Below, in pieces: positions 26,601-38,600 of a stretch of DNA of 64,000 bases. Made by a program: the position numbers and the translations under genes. The stretch's first letter is position 1, and the number at the start of each line of letters is the position of its first letter. This DNA is from Pelecanus crispus. Lineage: Eukaryota; Chordata; Aves; Pelecaniformes; Pelecanidae. The stretch spans positions 749,001-813,000 of the forward strand of contig NC_134656.1 of NCBI RefSeq assembly GCF_030463565.1. The letters run 5' to 3'. Under the pieces are notes generated by a model. That model saw only the letters and a program-made list of their open reading frames with translations. It was not told the origin of the DNA and did not search any database.

Positions 26601-26989
26601 CGACGCTTTTTATAGCGTGCGCAGCTCTGTGGCAGCCGATGCTGCGTGTGAGTGTAGAGCAGCGGCTGCCGGACACATCTGCCTGCGGTGGGACAGGCAC
26701 TGCCTGCCAGACTGCATGGAAGGAGCCCTGCCGGGTCCTGGGGAGTGGAGAAAGCCCCGGCTGTGGTGGTGGGAGGTCTTGGGGAAGCCCCGGAGGGGCT
26801 ACATTCGGCCCAGGGGCTGACAGAACCACCCGTACCTCCCTGAGCTGTGGTGGGTGCTGGGGGGCACGGCTGCCCGCAACAGAAAGTGGCTGCCCAGGGC
26901 CTGTCACAGCCCCATGCTTTCTCTTTTTCTCCCAGAATTTCCTGCTGCTGGGAGCAGACGTTCAGTATCAGCCCCGGGGATGGAGATAA
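17603..26989 (+). CDS. BPI: Bactericidal/permeability-increasing protein (BPI/LBP family), complete, 15 exons
   Basis: Exons: 17603-17717, 18801-18915, 19468-19596, 20325-20480, 20952-21015, 22992-23055, 23527-23618, 23783-23959, 24197-24256, 24387-24554, 24981-25048, 25277-25319, 25696-25759, 26254-26330, 26936-26989. All introns are GT-AG and phases close, giving 481 residues, the usual BPI/LBP length. Residues 1-22 form a signal peptide followed by DPGFVVRITQAGLDY, a family hallmark. The N-terminal BPI1 domain holds the conserved disulfide pair (C156 and C195) and VPNVGLQ; the C-terminal BPI2 domain holds DRMVYFAASSYFFNTAG, VDVQAYAILPNSTLA and the closing FLLLGADVQYQ. Family members are secreted or granule proteins that bind the lipid A part of LPS through two apolar lipid pockets. 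The equivalent of the cationic loop of human BPI is less basic here. Orthology to BPI versus LBP is not decided by the sequence alone. Confidence 0.96.
18630..18724 (+). mobile_element. CR1 LINE 3' end, short 5'-truncated copy in BPI intron 1
   Basis: The segment reads through the diagnostic CR1 tail: GGTTGGACTGGATGATCTTA, then AAAGGTCTTTTCCAACC, ending in repeats of ATTCTATG at 18707-18722. It is only about 95 bp, as is usual for 5'-truncated avian CR1 copies. Just before it, 18586-18628 holds a direct duplication of about 21 bp (TAGTCTAGTCTACCCTTGA core). Confidence 0.9.
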
Positions 26990-27185
26990 GGCGACGAGAG
27001 GGGCCTCGAGCACCAAAAATGCCCCTTCCCTCCCGCCGCTGGAGATGAAGACCACCAGTTCTGCTGCAGCCGTCCTCGGCCTGGACCGCGGCCGGGGGCA
27101 GAAGCACCCCCAGGGCTGACCCCCATGTCCCGTGGCCCCCATCCCCTCCCCTCCTGCTTCTGCTGGCTCGGAGGCAGCGGGTGGC

Positions 27186-27191
27186 AATAAA
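27186..27191 (+). other. PolyA signal of BPI
   Basis: AATAAA about 197 bp after the BPI stop codon at 26987-26989, followed within 30 nt by a GT-rich segment (GCTGTGGTGGTGCGGT). It is the only strong plus-strand polyA signal before CDK5RAP1. Confidence 0.85.
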
Positions 27192-27239
27192 GGCGGCGGG
27201 TGCTGGGGCAGCTGTGGTGGTGCGGTCACTGTCTGAGCC

Positions 27240-27333
27240 TTCGCCGCCCCCCGGGGCCCCCCTTCGCCGCCCCCCGGGGCCCCCCTTCGCCGCCCCCCGG
27301 GGCCCCCCTTCGCCGCCCCCCGGGGCCCCCCTT
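27240..27333. repeat. 23-bp GC-only tandem repeat, four copies
   Basis: Four essentially identical 23-bp units start at 27240, 27263, 27286 and 27309, each containing CGCCGCCCCCCGGGGCCCC, with a partial fifth unit following. It occupies the 0.5-kb gap between the BPI polyA signal and the CDK5RAP1 CpG island. The C runs could form i-motif structures on this strand and G-quadruplexes on the other. Confidence 0.95.
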
Positions 27334-27339
27334 CGCCCC

Positions 27340-28020
27340 GGGCCCTGCTCGGCGGCGGCCGCGGGCTGCCGGGAGCGACCCCCTGGGGAGGGCGGGGGCT
27401 CCGGAACGCCCCTTTCGGCTATTTTTGTCCCTGCGGTCGCTGCAAAGCACCACGGACCGTCGCGTTTCCATCGTTATTCCACTTTTCCGCGGCGGGGTTC
27501 CCCGACTCCGCCCAGCAGCGGGGCGGGCCCACCGGAACCGCGGCGGCGCGGAACTCAGCGCCGAGGGGCGGGGGCGCGGCGGGGCCCGCTTTGGCGGCGC
27601 ACAGCGGGGGCCGCCCCCTCCCCATTGGCGCCGCTTCCCGCCCCGTCCGTCCCGCAAAGCGCTCCGCCGGCCGTCGCCGTGGCGACGCGGCCTGGCGCGG
27701 CCATGCTGCTCTGGAGGCGGGCGCTGCGAGCGGCGGGGCTCCTCCGCTCGGCCGCCGCCGCCCCCCGCCCCGGGGCCGCCCGCCGAGCGCGCTGCGGGCC
27801 GGGCGAGCGGCCGGCGGGGCGCGGGGCCGCGCTGCCCGCGGGGCCGGACCTGCGGCATTTCCTGAGAGCGGCCGCCGCCGGGGAGCAGCGGCCTGAGCCG
27901 CAGCCGGGCTCTGTCCCCGGGACCGGGAAAGGTCTGTGCTGCCGCCGCCGTCCCGCTGCGGGCCCCTGCGCGGCGGCCCGGGGGCCGTGGCGTGGCGGGG
28001 GCCGGGGCTAGGCCGGCCCC
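27340..28020 (+). promoter_or_regulatory. CpG island promoter of CDK5RAP1
   Basis: Dense CpG sequence spanning the region upstream of, and including, CDK5RAP1 exon 1. A CCATTGGCGC segment at about 27622-27631 could serve as an inverted CCAAT box, with GC boxes around it; TTTGGCGG at about 27589-27596 resembles an E2F site. No TATA box is visible, fitting a housekeeping mitochondrial enzyme. The start codon lies at 27703. Confidence 0.75.
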
Positions 28021-31000
28021 GAGGCCCTGCAGCCGGGTGGAGGGTTGCTGCGGCGTGCGCGGGGGAGGCGAGCTGTCTGGGGGCCTTGGGGGCCCAGGAG
28101 GTTATTTTGATGTTAGAAGAAGCCCAGCTCGTTGGCCACGGGCCCGCTGGTGTGTGTGTGTGTGTGTGTGTGTCCCGCCATGAGGACGCCTTGGGGAGCA
28201 GATTGCTGCGGCACCTCTCGGCAGTCAGCCGGGGCTGTGGTAGAGCTTTCAGGCCGTGGTGCCCTGGGGAGGGGGGAGTGTCATTGCACTTAATGTTATC
28301 CCTCAGTAATACCGCAGCTTCTGCTTCTCTGCAAGCCACGGTCCAGACCTGTCGTGTTGGAGCAATGTGCTCTGAGGCACTCAGGTTTCCCAGTGCCACT
28401 AGCAGAGTCTGTCTTTATTTTTGGTTTATTCTTTATGTGCTGCCAGCAAAGGTAGCTTGGGACTGAAGGTTCCTTCCTATAGAAAAGGCCATAGAAACGG
28501 GTTGTAGATGAGAGCGCCGAGGCAGGCTGCATCACACCGCCTTCTTTGCAGTGTACCTGGAGACGTACGGCTGCCAGATGAACGTCAATGACACCGAGAT
28601 CGCCTGGGCCATCCTGCAGAAGAGTGGCTACGTGAGGACAAAGGACCCGGATGAGGTAAGGCACCTCGGCAGCTCTCCTGTAGCGCAGGTCCGCGAGGGT
28701 GTCGCACCGCTGTGCCTGCGAGTCCCAGGTCTTGTCTGGAGTGCGGTCCTGCAGGATGTTGTGATTTTTGCAGGCTAAGTTCTGTGGAGTAAAGGAAGCT
28801 ATTTAACGAGCGTGCTAGAAAGCTGTGGTTGATTTTTTTTTTTTTTTCTTTAAACTGCTGGGTTTCCTCTCAGAGAGCGATTGGACACAGCAGGATGCTT
28901 CTGACTCATCTTTGTCTGAGTTTACTTCCACCATGTAGTGGAAGACTCTGCTTGTCTTCTATTAGTTTCTTGCGCCTTCGTTTGTTGAAACCCACTGTGT
29001 GCTTGGGCAGATCTTTTTCACTGAGTTAAGTGAGTTTTACAGCCTGCCTCTTCAGGTTACCTGTGCAGGCCATGATTGCTTATCGTTTGGCTTTTACAAG
29101 TTCTTCTTCCTTTTTTGTTGTTTTCAATTTAGGCAGACGTGATTCTCCTTGTCACCTGTTCCGTGAGGTAAGGAAACCTTTGTCACTGCTGGTTTTGGAC
29201 AGTTTTTAAGGAATTACTATTTGAAAACCAAGGCGATAAAATGTGTTGCGTGCAGAGAAGAGCATGCAGATGTGAAACTACCCGTTCAGTTGAGGGTAGA
29301 GCTAGCTGATGCTACAATGTGTAACATTAACTGTGCTATGAATTGCTTTTCTCTATAGTGAGAAGCAGCTTTGTGCTTTAACCATTTTTAAATTTTTTTT
29401 TATTCCGTCTTCTCTTGAACTGACTATCTCTCTAGTACAGACTCTGTACTTTAAAAATTTGGGAAATACGTTTAGGAGCAATTTGGGATATAAATAGATA
29501 GGGAACTTTGCTTGTTTTTTCTGCACACAGAAGACATCAACTGCTCATTGTTGCTTGCAAGGTAGCTCATATTGGCTGGCTGAGGCAGACTTTTTCTCTA
29601 CAAGAGCTTAGTCCCTGAGTTGTTTCTGCAGTGCAGAGGCTCCCAAGCGAGCGAAACGATAGTAGATAAGATAGAGTCAAGACATAATCCACACACCACA
29701 AATGGCGCTTTCATGCGCCATCAGATCCATCAGGTGGATGATTCCCTGTCTTTAGTTGAAAACTCTCAAAGCACTTGGGCTGTTTGACGTTGGGGGACTG
29801 TTAAAGTGCAACAGTCAGAATAACCACTGTTCTCCTGGCTTCCCAGGGAGAAGGCAGAGCAGGCTATCTGGAATCGCCTGCGGCACCTCAAGGCGCTGAA
29901 AGCCCGGCGGCAGCAGGCTCGTTTACCTCTCCGCGTCGGGATTCTAGGTACCTGGTGGGACGCCCAGTAGAGGGTAGCACACGCTGTTGTGCCACACCCT
30001 GTCGTGCTGCGTTTCCTCTTCCCCTCTGGCAGCACCAAGCCTTTTCTGCAGGGTGAAAGCAGCTAGCGAAGGGGTGCGGAGGTGTAACAGAGGGTGGGCG
30101 CTTCCTCACGAGGACCCTTCTCCTTTGGCGGCAGGATGCATGGCTGAGAGGCTTAAGGAGGAGATTCTGCACAGGGAGAAGCTAGTCGATATTGTGGCAG
30201 GCCCTGATGCGTATCGTGACCTTCCCCGGCTGCTGGCCGTGGCAGAGTCTGGCCAGCAAGCTGCTAACGTCCTGCTATCGCTAGACGAGACTTATGCAGA
30301 TATTCTGCCTGTCCAGACTAGCGCGGGTGGCACGACAGCTTTTGTGTAAGTACTGTTTTTTCCTGTGCATGTTTCTGTGGTTCTGGTTTGGAAACACTGC
30401 TGTGCAGAACAGACGTGTCAGTGACAGCAGCTACCCAAGAGATGCAATGCCTGGTTGCGCTCGCTCCCGGCAGCCCAGAGGCATGAGTCTACCAGACTGT
30501 GTGTTTGCTGCTGCTTCGCTGTCTGAGCCCTGGAGAGACTGCCCTGTGCTCTGGCTGTCTGTGGGCTTCTCGTACTCTTCTTTGAGAACGTTGATTGTCT
30601 AAGCCTGATGCTGCACCGAGTGATTCCTCTCTCGCTGATGTCTGTGCCTCTGTAAAGTCTGTGCCTCTCTCATCCCCTGCCGTCTGCTACGTCCTGCCCC
30701 AGGTTCTCCTATTTAATTCTTCTAATCCTCCATGCATTGTAACCTCTGTTGGTTTTGTTTCCATTTGTTTAGTTTTGATAATAAGATTCCCAAACATGAA
30801 ATCAGACTCTGCTCAGTGTGGGTGTAGAGTGCCGAAGGACAGTATCACCCTCTGCAGGAACAGGATGCAGAAGGCTCTTCCATCACTGCCACACTGCAGC
30901 GCAAGTCTGAGCCTCATTAGTTGCTTTCCAAGTTTCTTGGAAGCGTGCATGGAGAATGAGGAGGTGTTAGCTGGGGGCAAGCAGAAGCCAGCTCTGAGTG

Positions 31001-34000
31001 GAACGGTGTGTAAGGGGAAGCTGCAGAGCTGTGTTCAGAGCTGGTGCCGTGTGTGCTGCAGGCCAGGGGAGTTGGCTGAAGGCAGCAGTGCTAGGCCAGG
31101 TCGAAGCAGGGCAGGATGCAACATGGATGATTCTTCCGGAGCGGTCGTAGCGTGACCTGTACTTCACCTCTCGGCAGATCTATCATGCGGGGCTGTGACA
31201 ACATGTGTAGCTATTGCATCGTGCCCTTCACCCGCGGCCGCGAAAGGAGCCGCCCCATCGCGTCCATCCTGCAGGAAGTGAGGATGCTCTCGGATCAGGT
31301 GAGGCAGAGCCTCCTTCCCACCTGTCCCAAACCATGGGAGGAAGGATGCGTGTCAGTGAAAGTGTTTCCAGTGATACCTTTGACCAGTGACACTGCCTTT
31401 ATCTGTGGAGATGAGGTTACCATAGGGTTCCACCATGGTTTTTTGATTCCCCTTGTAATACTCTGAGACAGACAGGGAAGGGAGGGCTTCCCCTGCAGAC
31501 TCCTCCTTGAAGTAAGAATAAAACCATGGCTGCCCTTGCAGCTTAGCCATCCTGACCAGGTTATATTTTTTTCCTCTCTGTTTATTTTTGTAGGGAGTGA
31601 AAGAAGTGACCCTTTTGGGTCAGAACGTCAACAGCTTTCGAGACATGTCTGAGGTGCAGTTTCAATCAGCTGCTGCCCCAGTCCTCAGTCGCGGCTTTAG
31701 CACAGTCTACAAAGCTAAACCAGGAGGCTTGCGCTTTGCACATCTTCTAGACCAGGTTTCTAGAATTGATCCAGAAATGAGGATCCGTTTCACCTCTCCA
31801 CACCCCAAGGATTTTCCTGATGAGGCAAGTGTAAAATAAACACCTGGACCTTTGCTGGCAGGCAGGCAGGCAGCTCTGAACTGCTAGATGTAGGCTGTGC
31901 TTCCTTCCCAAAGGGAATGTGCAATCGCAGAATGGGAACAGCAGCTCCTGGGAGGGGGAGTGTTTGTGCTCAAGCTGGCGGGTTTGCAATTTGCCTACTT
32001 TGACCCGGGGAAGACTCTGCCCCTTGGCATCCTGGTAGAGTTGAGCTGTCTATGACGTTGTCTCCTGATTGCTCATCGCAGGTCCTGCAGCTTATCCAGG
32101 AGCGACACAACATCTGCAAACAGCTTCACCTCCCAGCCCAGAGCGGAAGCACGCGAGTCCTGGAGGCCATGCGACGAGGGTGAGCGATCGCTGTGGGGAG
32201 TCCTGTGCCCTACCCTCTGATTCAGGGTGCTGGTTTCTCCTCACCAATGTTGCGATTTTCTGATTAGCAAATCGATGTGGTGTTCATTGCAGATACACCA
32301 GAGAAGCATATTTAGAGCTTGTACACCATGTGCGTGAGTGCATTCCAGGTAGGGCTTCCTTTCGCTTTGTCTGAGCTCAGCACAGCTGTATCTTACTGTC
32401 CTTTCTTGAGCGAAGCGTTCGTCTCTTCCTTGAGGGAAGTGTAAAGCTGTGTCTCTGTTACAGGAGTGAGCTTGAGCAGTGATTTCATTGCTGGCTTCTG
32501 TGGAGAGACAGAAGATGATCACCAGCAGACTGTGTCCTTGCTGCGGGAAGTCCACTACAACATAGGATTCCTGTTTGCCTACAGCATGAGACAGGTGAGT
32601 GCAGGACCTGATGGAGAAGACTCTTATCTCTGGGTATCTCACCTAATTCCTGAGTGCTGTTTCTCACAATAAGACACTAAAAAAAAAAAAGCTATTGAAA
32701 AGAATATCTAAAGACTTGGTATATTGGTAGATTTTTTTGCTTGCATGCAGCACTTCTAGGTTATGTGGTTCTGCAAGGGCCACCTTTGTGCCTGAAAGGC
32801 TTGCAGCTCCCTTGTGTGAGCATCAGGGTTGATTACTGACTGGGTGACCTGGCTCTGCAGATGCTCCAGAGTCACTGCAGTGAAGCAGCCATGTCTGCAG
32901 AGACCTGGCTGCAGGTACATTTTTCTTTGCTGATGAGAAATAGTGCTGATGTAGCTGGGCTGGAGCCCGGCTACAGAGACTCTGTCAATCGAGTCTAGAG
33001 AGAAATGGTGAATTTTCAGAAGGTATTTCCATGAGAAGAGTGGATAGTTGACAAGTCTCCATTAGAATGCTCTCCAAAGTGTAAGATGCTGACAGGGAAG
33101 AGGACAGGAGGCTGGGAAACATAAAGAAGCAAAGGAGTATGAATCACCTTCCAGCACATGGAACTAGAAGTAGTAGAATCTAATGCCTGTCCTTGTGGAC
33201 AGACAGGCAGCAGACATCTCGCATAGGAGCTGCAGAACTGCTTCACACAGGCACTGGTACTCAGCATCCTACATCAAGCCTTCTACCGAAAAGGTGGTGC
33301 AGAAAGAATGTGAGGAACTCAAGGATGTTGCTGGTGCTGAAAATGTTCCTTGAGATTGTAAAAACAAACTGTAATGCATGGAAAGCTGCCGCTTGAAGAG
33401 CAGCCAAGCTGGCTGGGGTCAGACAAGGTTCTGATCTCAGAATTGCTTATTGAGGAGCCACACTTGCTTTGTCTGTTTACAGAAAACCCGGGCCTATCAC
33501 CGGCTGCAAGACGATGTACCTGCAGACGTAAAAAAGAGGCGGCTGGAGGAGCTCATTACCGTCTTTCGAGAGGAGGCTGCAAGGGCAAACGAGGCGATGG
33601 TGGGCCAGTCTCAGCTGGTGCTGGTGGAGGGGGTGAGTGTGCCTGGAACAGAGTTGTCCTTCTCCCCTCTTGCTGGCCAAGAGGCTCTTAGGCTGTACAC
33701 AGCAATCATCGCCTCTGCCTTCCCTTCTCACTTTCTCCACACAATCCTAGGACGCCAAGACCGTGTCTACATGCTTAAGCAGACAGCCTGATTTTTCCAG
33801 AGCACTGAGCTGAGCACAGGGGAATGGGATGGGTTAGAGATGTGTCTCTGGCCAAGTGCTGAATTAGTGCAGGCTTTGAAACGTTGGCTTTGGTGTGTGG
33901 GTGTCCACACAGAAGCTCTGGCTACAGGACTTTGTTACATGGTGTGCTTAACAGTGTGGAATGTGGATTTTAATACTGGCGATAGTGCTCAATTGATTCC

Positions 34001-34439
34001 TGAGGCAATAAAGCCCAGCAGTGAATCAGTGCTATTGCCATGCAGGTAATGTTCCCTGTCCTCCTTTCAGCCCAGCAAGCGCTCTGTCTCGGAGCTGTGT
34101 GGGAGGAATGACGGCAACATCAAGGTGATCTTCCCTGATGCCGAGATAGAGGATGCTGCGGGCTGCAAGGCTCTGGTCAGAGCCCAGCCAGGGGACTATG
34201 TGTTGGTGAAGGTGACCTGCCTACAATACTTGTTTCCTCGGGCTCTTTTTCTTGCACGGTGCTGCTCTCTAGAGCAGCTGCTGCCAGGAGAGCCTAAAAT
34301 TAGACTGGATCCTCCTCAGCCCGTCTGTTCCTGAGGACTGTTGCACTGTTTTTTTCAGGTAACCTCTGCCAGCTCGCAGACCTTGAAGGGAGTTCTGCTC
34401 CGTCGTACTACCCTGTCCCGCTCTGCAGCTTGTCGTTGA
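27703..34439 (+). CDS. CDK5RAP1: Mitochondrial tRNA methylthiotransferase CDK5RAP1, complete, 13 exons
   Basis: Exons: 27703-27931, 28552-28655, 29133-29167, 29847-29947, 30135-30345, 31178-31298, 31594-31824, 32082-32179, 32293-32348, 32464-32594, 33483-33632, 34071-34211, 34359-34439; 562 residues. It is a radical-SAM enzyme that converts i6A37 to ms2i6A37 in mitochondrial tRNAs. The N-terminal methylthiotransferase domain has the three cluster cysteines C84 (YGCQMN), C120 (VTCSVR) and C158 (GCMAER). The radical-SAM motif C233-x3-C237-x2-C240 is within [25 protein letters not shown] domain closes the protein (about 490-556, [20 protein letters not shown]). Exon 1 encodes an Arg/Ala-rich leader suited to mitochondrial import; it is rich in G+C and lacks about 16 residues that precede VYLETYGCQ in the human protein as I recall it. 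Intron 7 (31825-32081) begins GCAAGT, a GC-AG intron; the others are GT-AG. The first of two nearby possible polyA signals is 140 bp past the stop. Confidence 0.97.
28150..28173. repeat. (TG)12 microsatellite in CDK5RAP1 intron 1
   Basis: Uninterrupted TG dinucleotide run a few hundred bases into intron 1, beyond the CpG island. Confidence 0.95.
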
Positions 34440-34528
34440 GGTATCCCCGCTGCCAGTGGACAAAAGCAGCACATTTTCTCCAGGAAGAAACAAGGAAGTT
34501 GGGTCAGGTGGACGTGGGGAGATATATG

Positions 34529-34602
34529 TATATTTTTTTTTATATATATATGTATATATATATTAAAAAAACCCCAATAATAAAAAATTATATATATACT
34601 TC
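34529..34602. repeat. AT-rich microsatellite in the CDK5RAP1 3' UTR
   Basis: TATATATG- and poly-T/poly-A-rich tract about 90 bp after the CDK5RAP1 stop codon. It contains AATAAA at 34579-34584, which may be a real proximal polyA signal or a by-product of the repeat. A second AATAAA at 35634-35639 is a possible distal signal. Confidence 0.7.
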
Positions 34603-35633
34603 TCTTTTGGCAACAACCTACCCGCCATAGATCTGTGTGACTCTGTAGGCAAAAGGGATGGAAGCTGTGTATGGACTTGCCAAACCCAAGGACTGTGTGA
34701 TCTTGTATTTTCACTTGCTCTCAGGCGCAGCCCACCCTTGCCGTGCTGCAGGTCTGTCCTTTGACTGTGATCACATCCTCTAATGCAGCCTCGCCCGAGA
34801 AATTTAGGTCTGCAGAGCAGGTCATTCCCACTAGCTCAGTTGAATTTAAGAGCTGCAAAAACTGGTAGCGCCTAGAAAATACAGCTCCAGTAACTGCTGG
34901 AGAATGGCAGGAGGGGACGAGGAACTCAAAGAACAGGAGAAGATTGTGATGAATTCCTTCCAAATATTGGTGACTTCCCTATTTGCAAAATGCTTGGGAA
35001 GGGGAAGTAAGAACCTGCACTATGCCTGTGTGATGGAATATGGCACCGAACCATGGAACAGAAAATGGTGTTTAACGTGCACGAGTGATGCTTAATTTGT
35101 TGTATCTGAGGCTGAGGGAATGCAGCCTTGCCCTTGCACTGGGGATGGCTGGGTCTAGGTCAGAGAGGAAGGATTTCCCTGTCTCCAGGCCTAAGGCGAT
35201 GTGTGCTAAGGACCGGCCGCCAGCCGAGGGTTCTCTCTAGCCTGTTGAAACTTTAGGTGCAGCTTTGTAATCCAAACATCTGCGGATGTCCTTCCCTTTG
35301 CTCGCCAGAGGAGAGAAATGGTTGTACCAATTTAAATGGCCAATAACTTCTTTAAGTGCATCTTACAGTTCCTTGTTTTCATCAGCCTGCAGTTAACCCT
35401 GGCTGCCTTGTGTCATATTCCAGCCTGGTCTGCTGAATTCAAACAAGTACCTGTAACCTGCGCTTGTAAGTAAACTCTCTCATGAGATGTGAGAAAGACT
35501 CACCCCTTTTAGTACAGATAATCGTGTTATTAAAAGAAGTCATTGTAAATGGCTCTATGCAGTGACAAATTCTGAAGGAACAGCTGATCAGCTCTTAATA
35601 GAGCGGTCACTATGTGAATTTGCAGAATTTTTA

Positions 35634-35639
35634 AATAAA
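35634..35639 (+). other. Candidate distal polyA signal of CDK5RAP1
   Basis: AATAAA in an AT-rich context about 1.2 kb after the CDK5RAP1 stop codon. The sequence between has no open frame of note and could be 3' UTR. Choice between this and the proximal signal at 34579 needs transcript data. Confidence 0.4.
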
Positions 35640-38600
35640 CATGAAAGGGTTTTGCTAGAAAGTCTTCTCTCCTGCTCAGCTCTTTCTGGGATATAATTGT
35701 ATCTCTTTGAAAATAGTACAGTTCACTGAATATTCATTAGACCTTAGTTTAAGAAACGAATACATTTTGCTTATTATCTCGGAGCTGATTCTCTTCTCAT
35801 AGAAGTGAACCTGCGCCATCAGCTCTCGTCAGTGTGGGTTCGGAGGTGCTAACAGACGCAGAGTGCCGTTTTGCTCTCCTGCCTCCAAACAGGGAAGCGT
35901 CTGGGGCCCAAATTCGCAAACCAGGCCTTAGACCTCTGCTGCCTAGGGAGTGCAAGCCTTTGGCCAGTGGGGTTTTAAGGAAGAGGCAGCGAGAAGCTGT
36001 CTGGTTTGAAATACCGAAGGAAGGAGCAGGACGTACGAGTGTCATCCCTCAGAAGTGACAGCACCGAAGCCAACATGTGCTTGCTAATTAAAACAACCGG
36101 GTAAGTGGCCTGCTTCTAACTGCCCTGCAGCATCTCTTTTCAGCATGTTTTTCCTATGCATCTTGAAACTGTGGCCCAAGCCAGCCCCCCCCCGAAAAGG
36201 GCTGACGCCCGCCTTTTGCTGCTCATTTTGACCTTCTCCCCACAAGCACCGATTCCAAATCTCGCCAATCTGAGAAACGCAGACCGCAGCGTGCCCTCCC
36301 GGCTCCATCCAGGTTTGAGGCCAGCTGCAGTCGTTTTACAATCATTATTTTAAGAGCAAGAGACTAATGAGGAGGAGAGCTGGGTTTTACATTTTGATGA
36401 GAAGGTGATAATGCTCGCTGCACGGACTCCCCAAGGAGCCGTAGCGCTTACCATTTGCCTCGCCTCCTTAGTTTTTATAGGCCTCAGGAATGAAGGCTGA
36501 GGTTTTAAGGCAGCGAAGCATCCATTAGGAAGCGCTTACAGTGACCTTGGAGGCTGAGTTAGTCATTTGGCACCGCCTGAAAGCAGGAATGGTTTTTTTT
36601 CTCGGGGGCTGGAGGGTGGGATGCGGTTTCTGTACCGCTTGTCAGAAGATTTGCTCCCTGAATTCGGCTGTTGGGAAACTTGAACTTGTGGCTGGTGTTC
36701 ATTCTGCCTCGTGCTCGTTCTTTTACGTTTCTTTTCCCAGCCTGAGCAGGGACGAGAGGCCTGAACTCCACAGGCATTTAAATCTCCCACACTGGTTTGT
36801 ACCCGTGCCTTCTGCAACTGGAGGCTGACGTGTAGCGGTAGTTCGGCATAGCTCAGTGATGGAAGGGATTTGTTTTGCTGGGATTGCTGCTGTAAGACAG
36901 CTGTGGGTCCGACCCAAAATACTGGTTGGTGCAGACACACACTGTGTCTCTGCTCTGTAGAGAAACACAGATCCAGGAATCAGTACCCAGACTTGGTAGA
37001 AACGTGACTATCTGGGATTTGTTACCAGCAAAGAGGCCTGCTAGGTTTTATTATCCAGAGCAGAGTGTTTAAAAGCCTTAATTTCAACCAATTTTGTAAG
37101 TGTCCTCATAAGGTACATTTTGTAATGAAGCTCAGGCCTCACCTCCAGTATCCCAAACTCCGGGAACAAGTTCTGGTGCGTTCCTGAGTGGCCCCAGGAG
37201 CCAGCAGCCCTGTTACACTTTGAAAGCTGGATCCTACTCTTGTTCTTTTGGAAAAGAGCTGCAGTCAGCCCCTGCCAGGCTCCGCTTGCTTTTGGGCGCA
37301 GGAGGAGACGTTCCTCAGAGGCAAAACACTACCGGCTGGATGCTGGGCGGTATTTTGTTTTAGGGATGACTCGGGAGTCTTCCTCAGGTCAGACCCACAA
37401 CTGTAAATCCCTCCTCTCTGTGCCGCCCCAGTGTTGTTCTGTGCGCTCAGCCTTCCTGTATCCCCTCTCTTGGGATGGAAACCACCGGCAATAACACACC
37501 AGACCAGAAGTCACCAGCCTCAGGAAGCAGGAAAAGAAAAGAAAAAAGCGCGTCAGAGCGATGGAAGTATTTATTCACATGGGTTTGGGGTTATCTGCTT
37601 GCTCTTTCTGCTCTTTATATTCCTACAGTTCCAAGTTTGTATTCCCACTATCAGGCAGAGTGGATTTCCCAAGTCAAGGAGACCAACCACCTTTTAACCC
37701 TGCCCTGAACCATTCCCACAAAGTGTATGGGACACACCCTGGAAAAGGTACAGAAAAAAATCACAGCAGCGATCTATGTCCAGCCCCTTTGCTGAGGCAG
37801 ATTCTGTAGGTAAGAGCCGGGGGATTAACGGGATGGATGTGAAATGCACAGAGCATCAGCATGAAATGCCTTCAGTAACGAGCCCAAGAGCCGCACTTGC
37901 TACGTGCGAAACGAGAGCAGGCTCATTAGGAGCCTGTGGCCAAGGTGGTGAACCCTCGCTTGCCATCTGCAGGGCCGGGCGGCGAGGGCACTGCGGGGGA
38001 AGGCGACAGCTCATCAGCGAGCGAACCAGCCTGCCTGGGAAACGGATTAAACTCCACCCGCTCCGAAAAAAGGCTCCAGCCTGCGCGAGCGTCTGGGAAC
38101 TTCAGTCGGATGCACAAACGAGACACCGAACGGCCCTCGGGATGCTCCTGATGACTTGTGCTGCGCCGGGCACGGGCTGCGGCACCGTCTGGGAGCCCTC
38201 CCGAGCCGGGTCACTGCTGTAGCTGTGTCGGTAAAGCCCCTGCGCCTGGGGACCCCGGCCCGTGAGTGCAGCTCCAGCCCGCTCCAGCATTACCAGTATG
38301 TAGCGATAAAAATTGGGATTTAGTGCCGCTGGGTCTGTGCTGTCCTCCGCACCCAGGCCAGCTGGCTGCCGCCACAGCGAGCCTCGGGCACAGGACAGCG
38401 CTGCCGGGCTCCGCAGCCCCTGCCCTGTAACATCTGCCACTGGGTTTGTTTTAATCTATTTTCTGATTAAAACAGAGTCTCATTCTGAGCGCAACCTCTG
38501 CTGCCAGAGCAAAGCAGCTCCGGCGACCCCTTCTCCTTCACACCTCTCTGCCTCCCCGACTCCCTCGAATGCCTCCTGATTTACAGCAGGACGGGGCCGG

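Noticed and set aside
28829-29029. Leu-rich plus-strand frame in CDK5RAP1 intron 2
   Set aside because: It falls between confirmed exons in phase and has no similarity to the enzyme; intronic chance frame.
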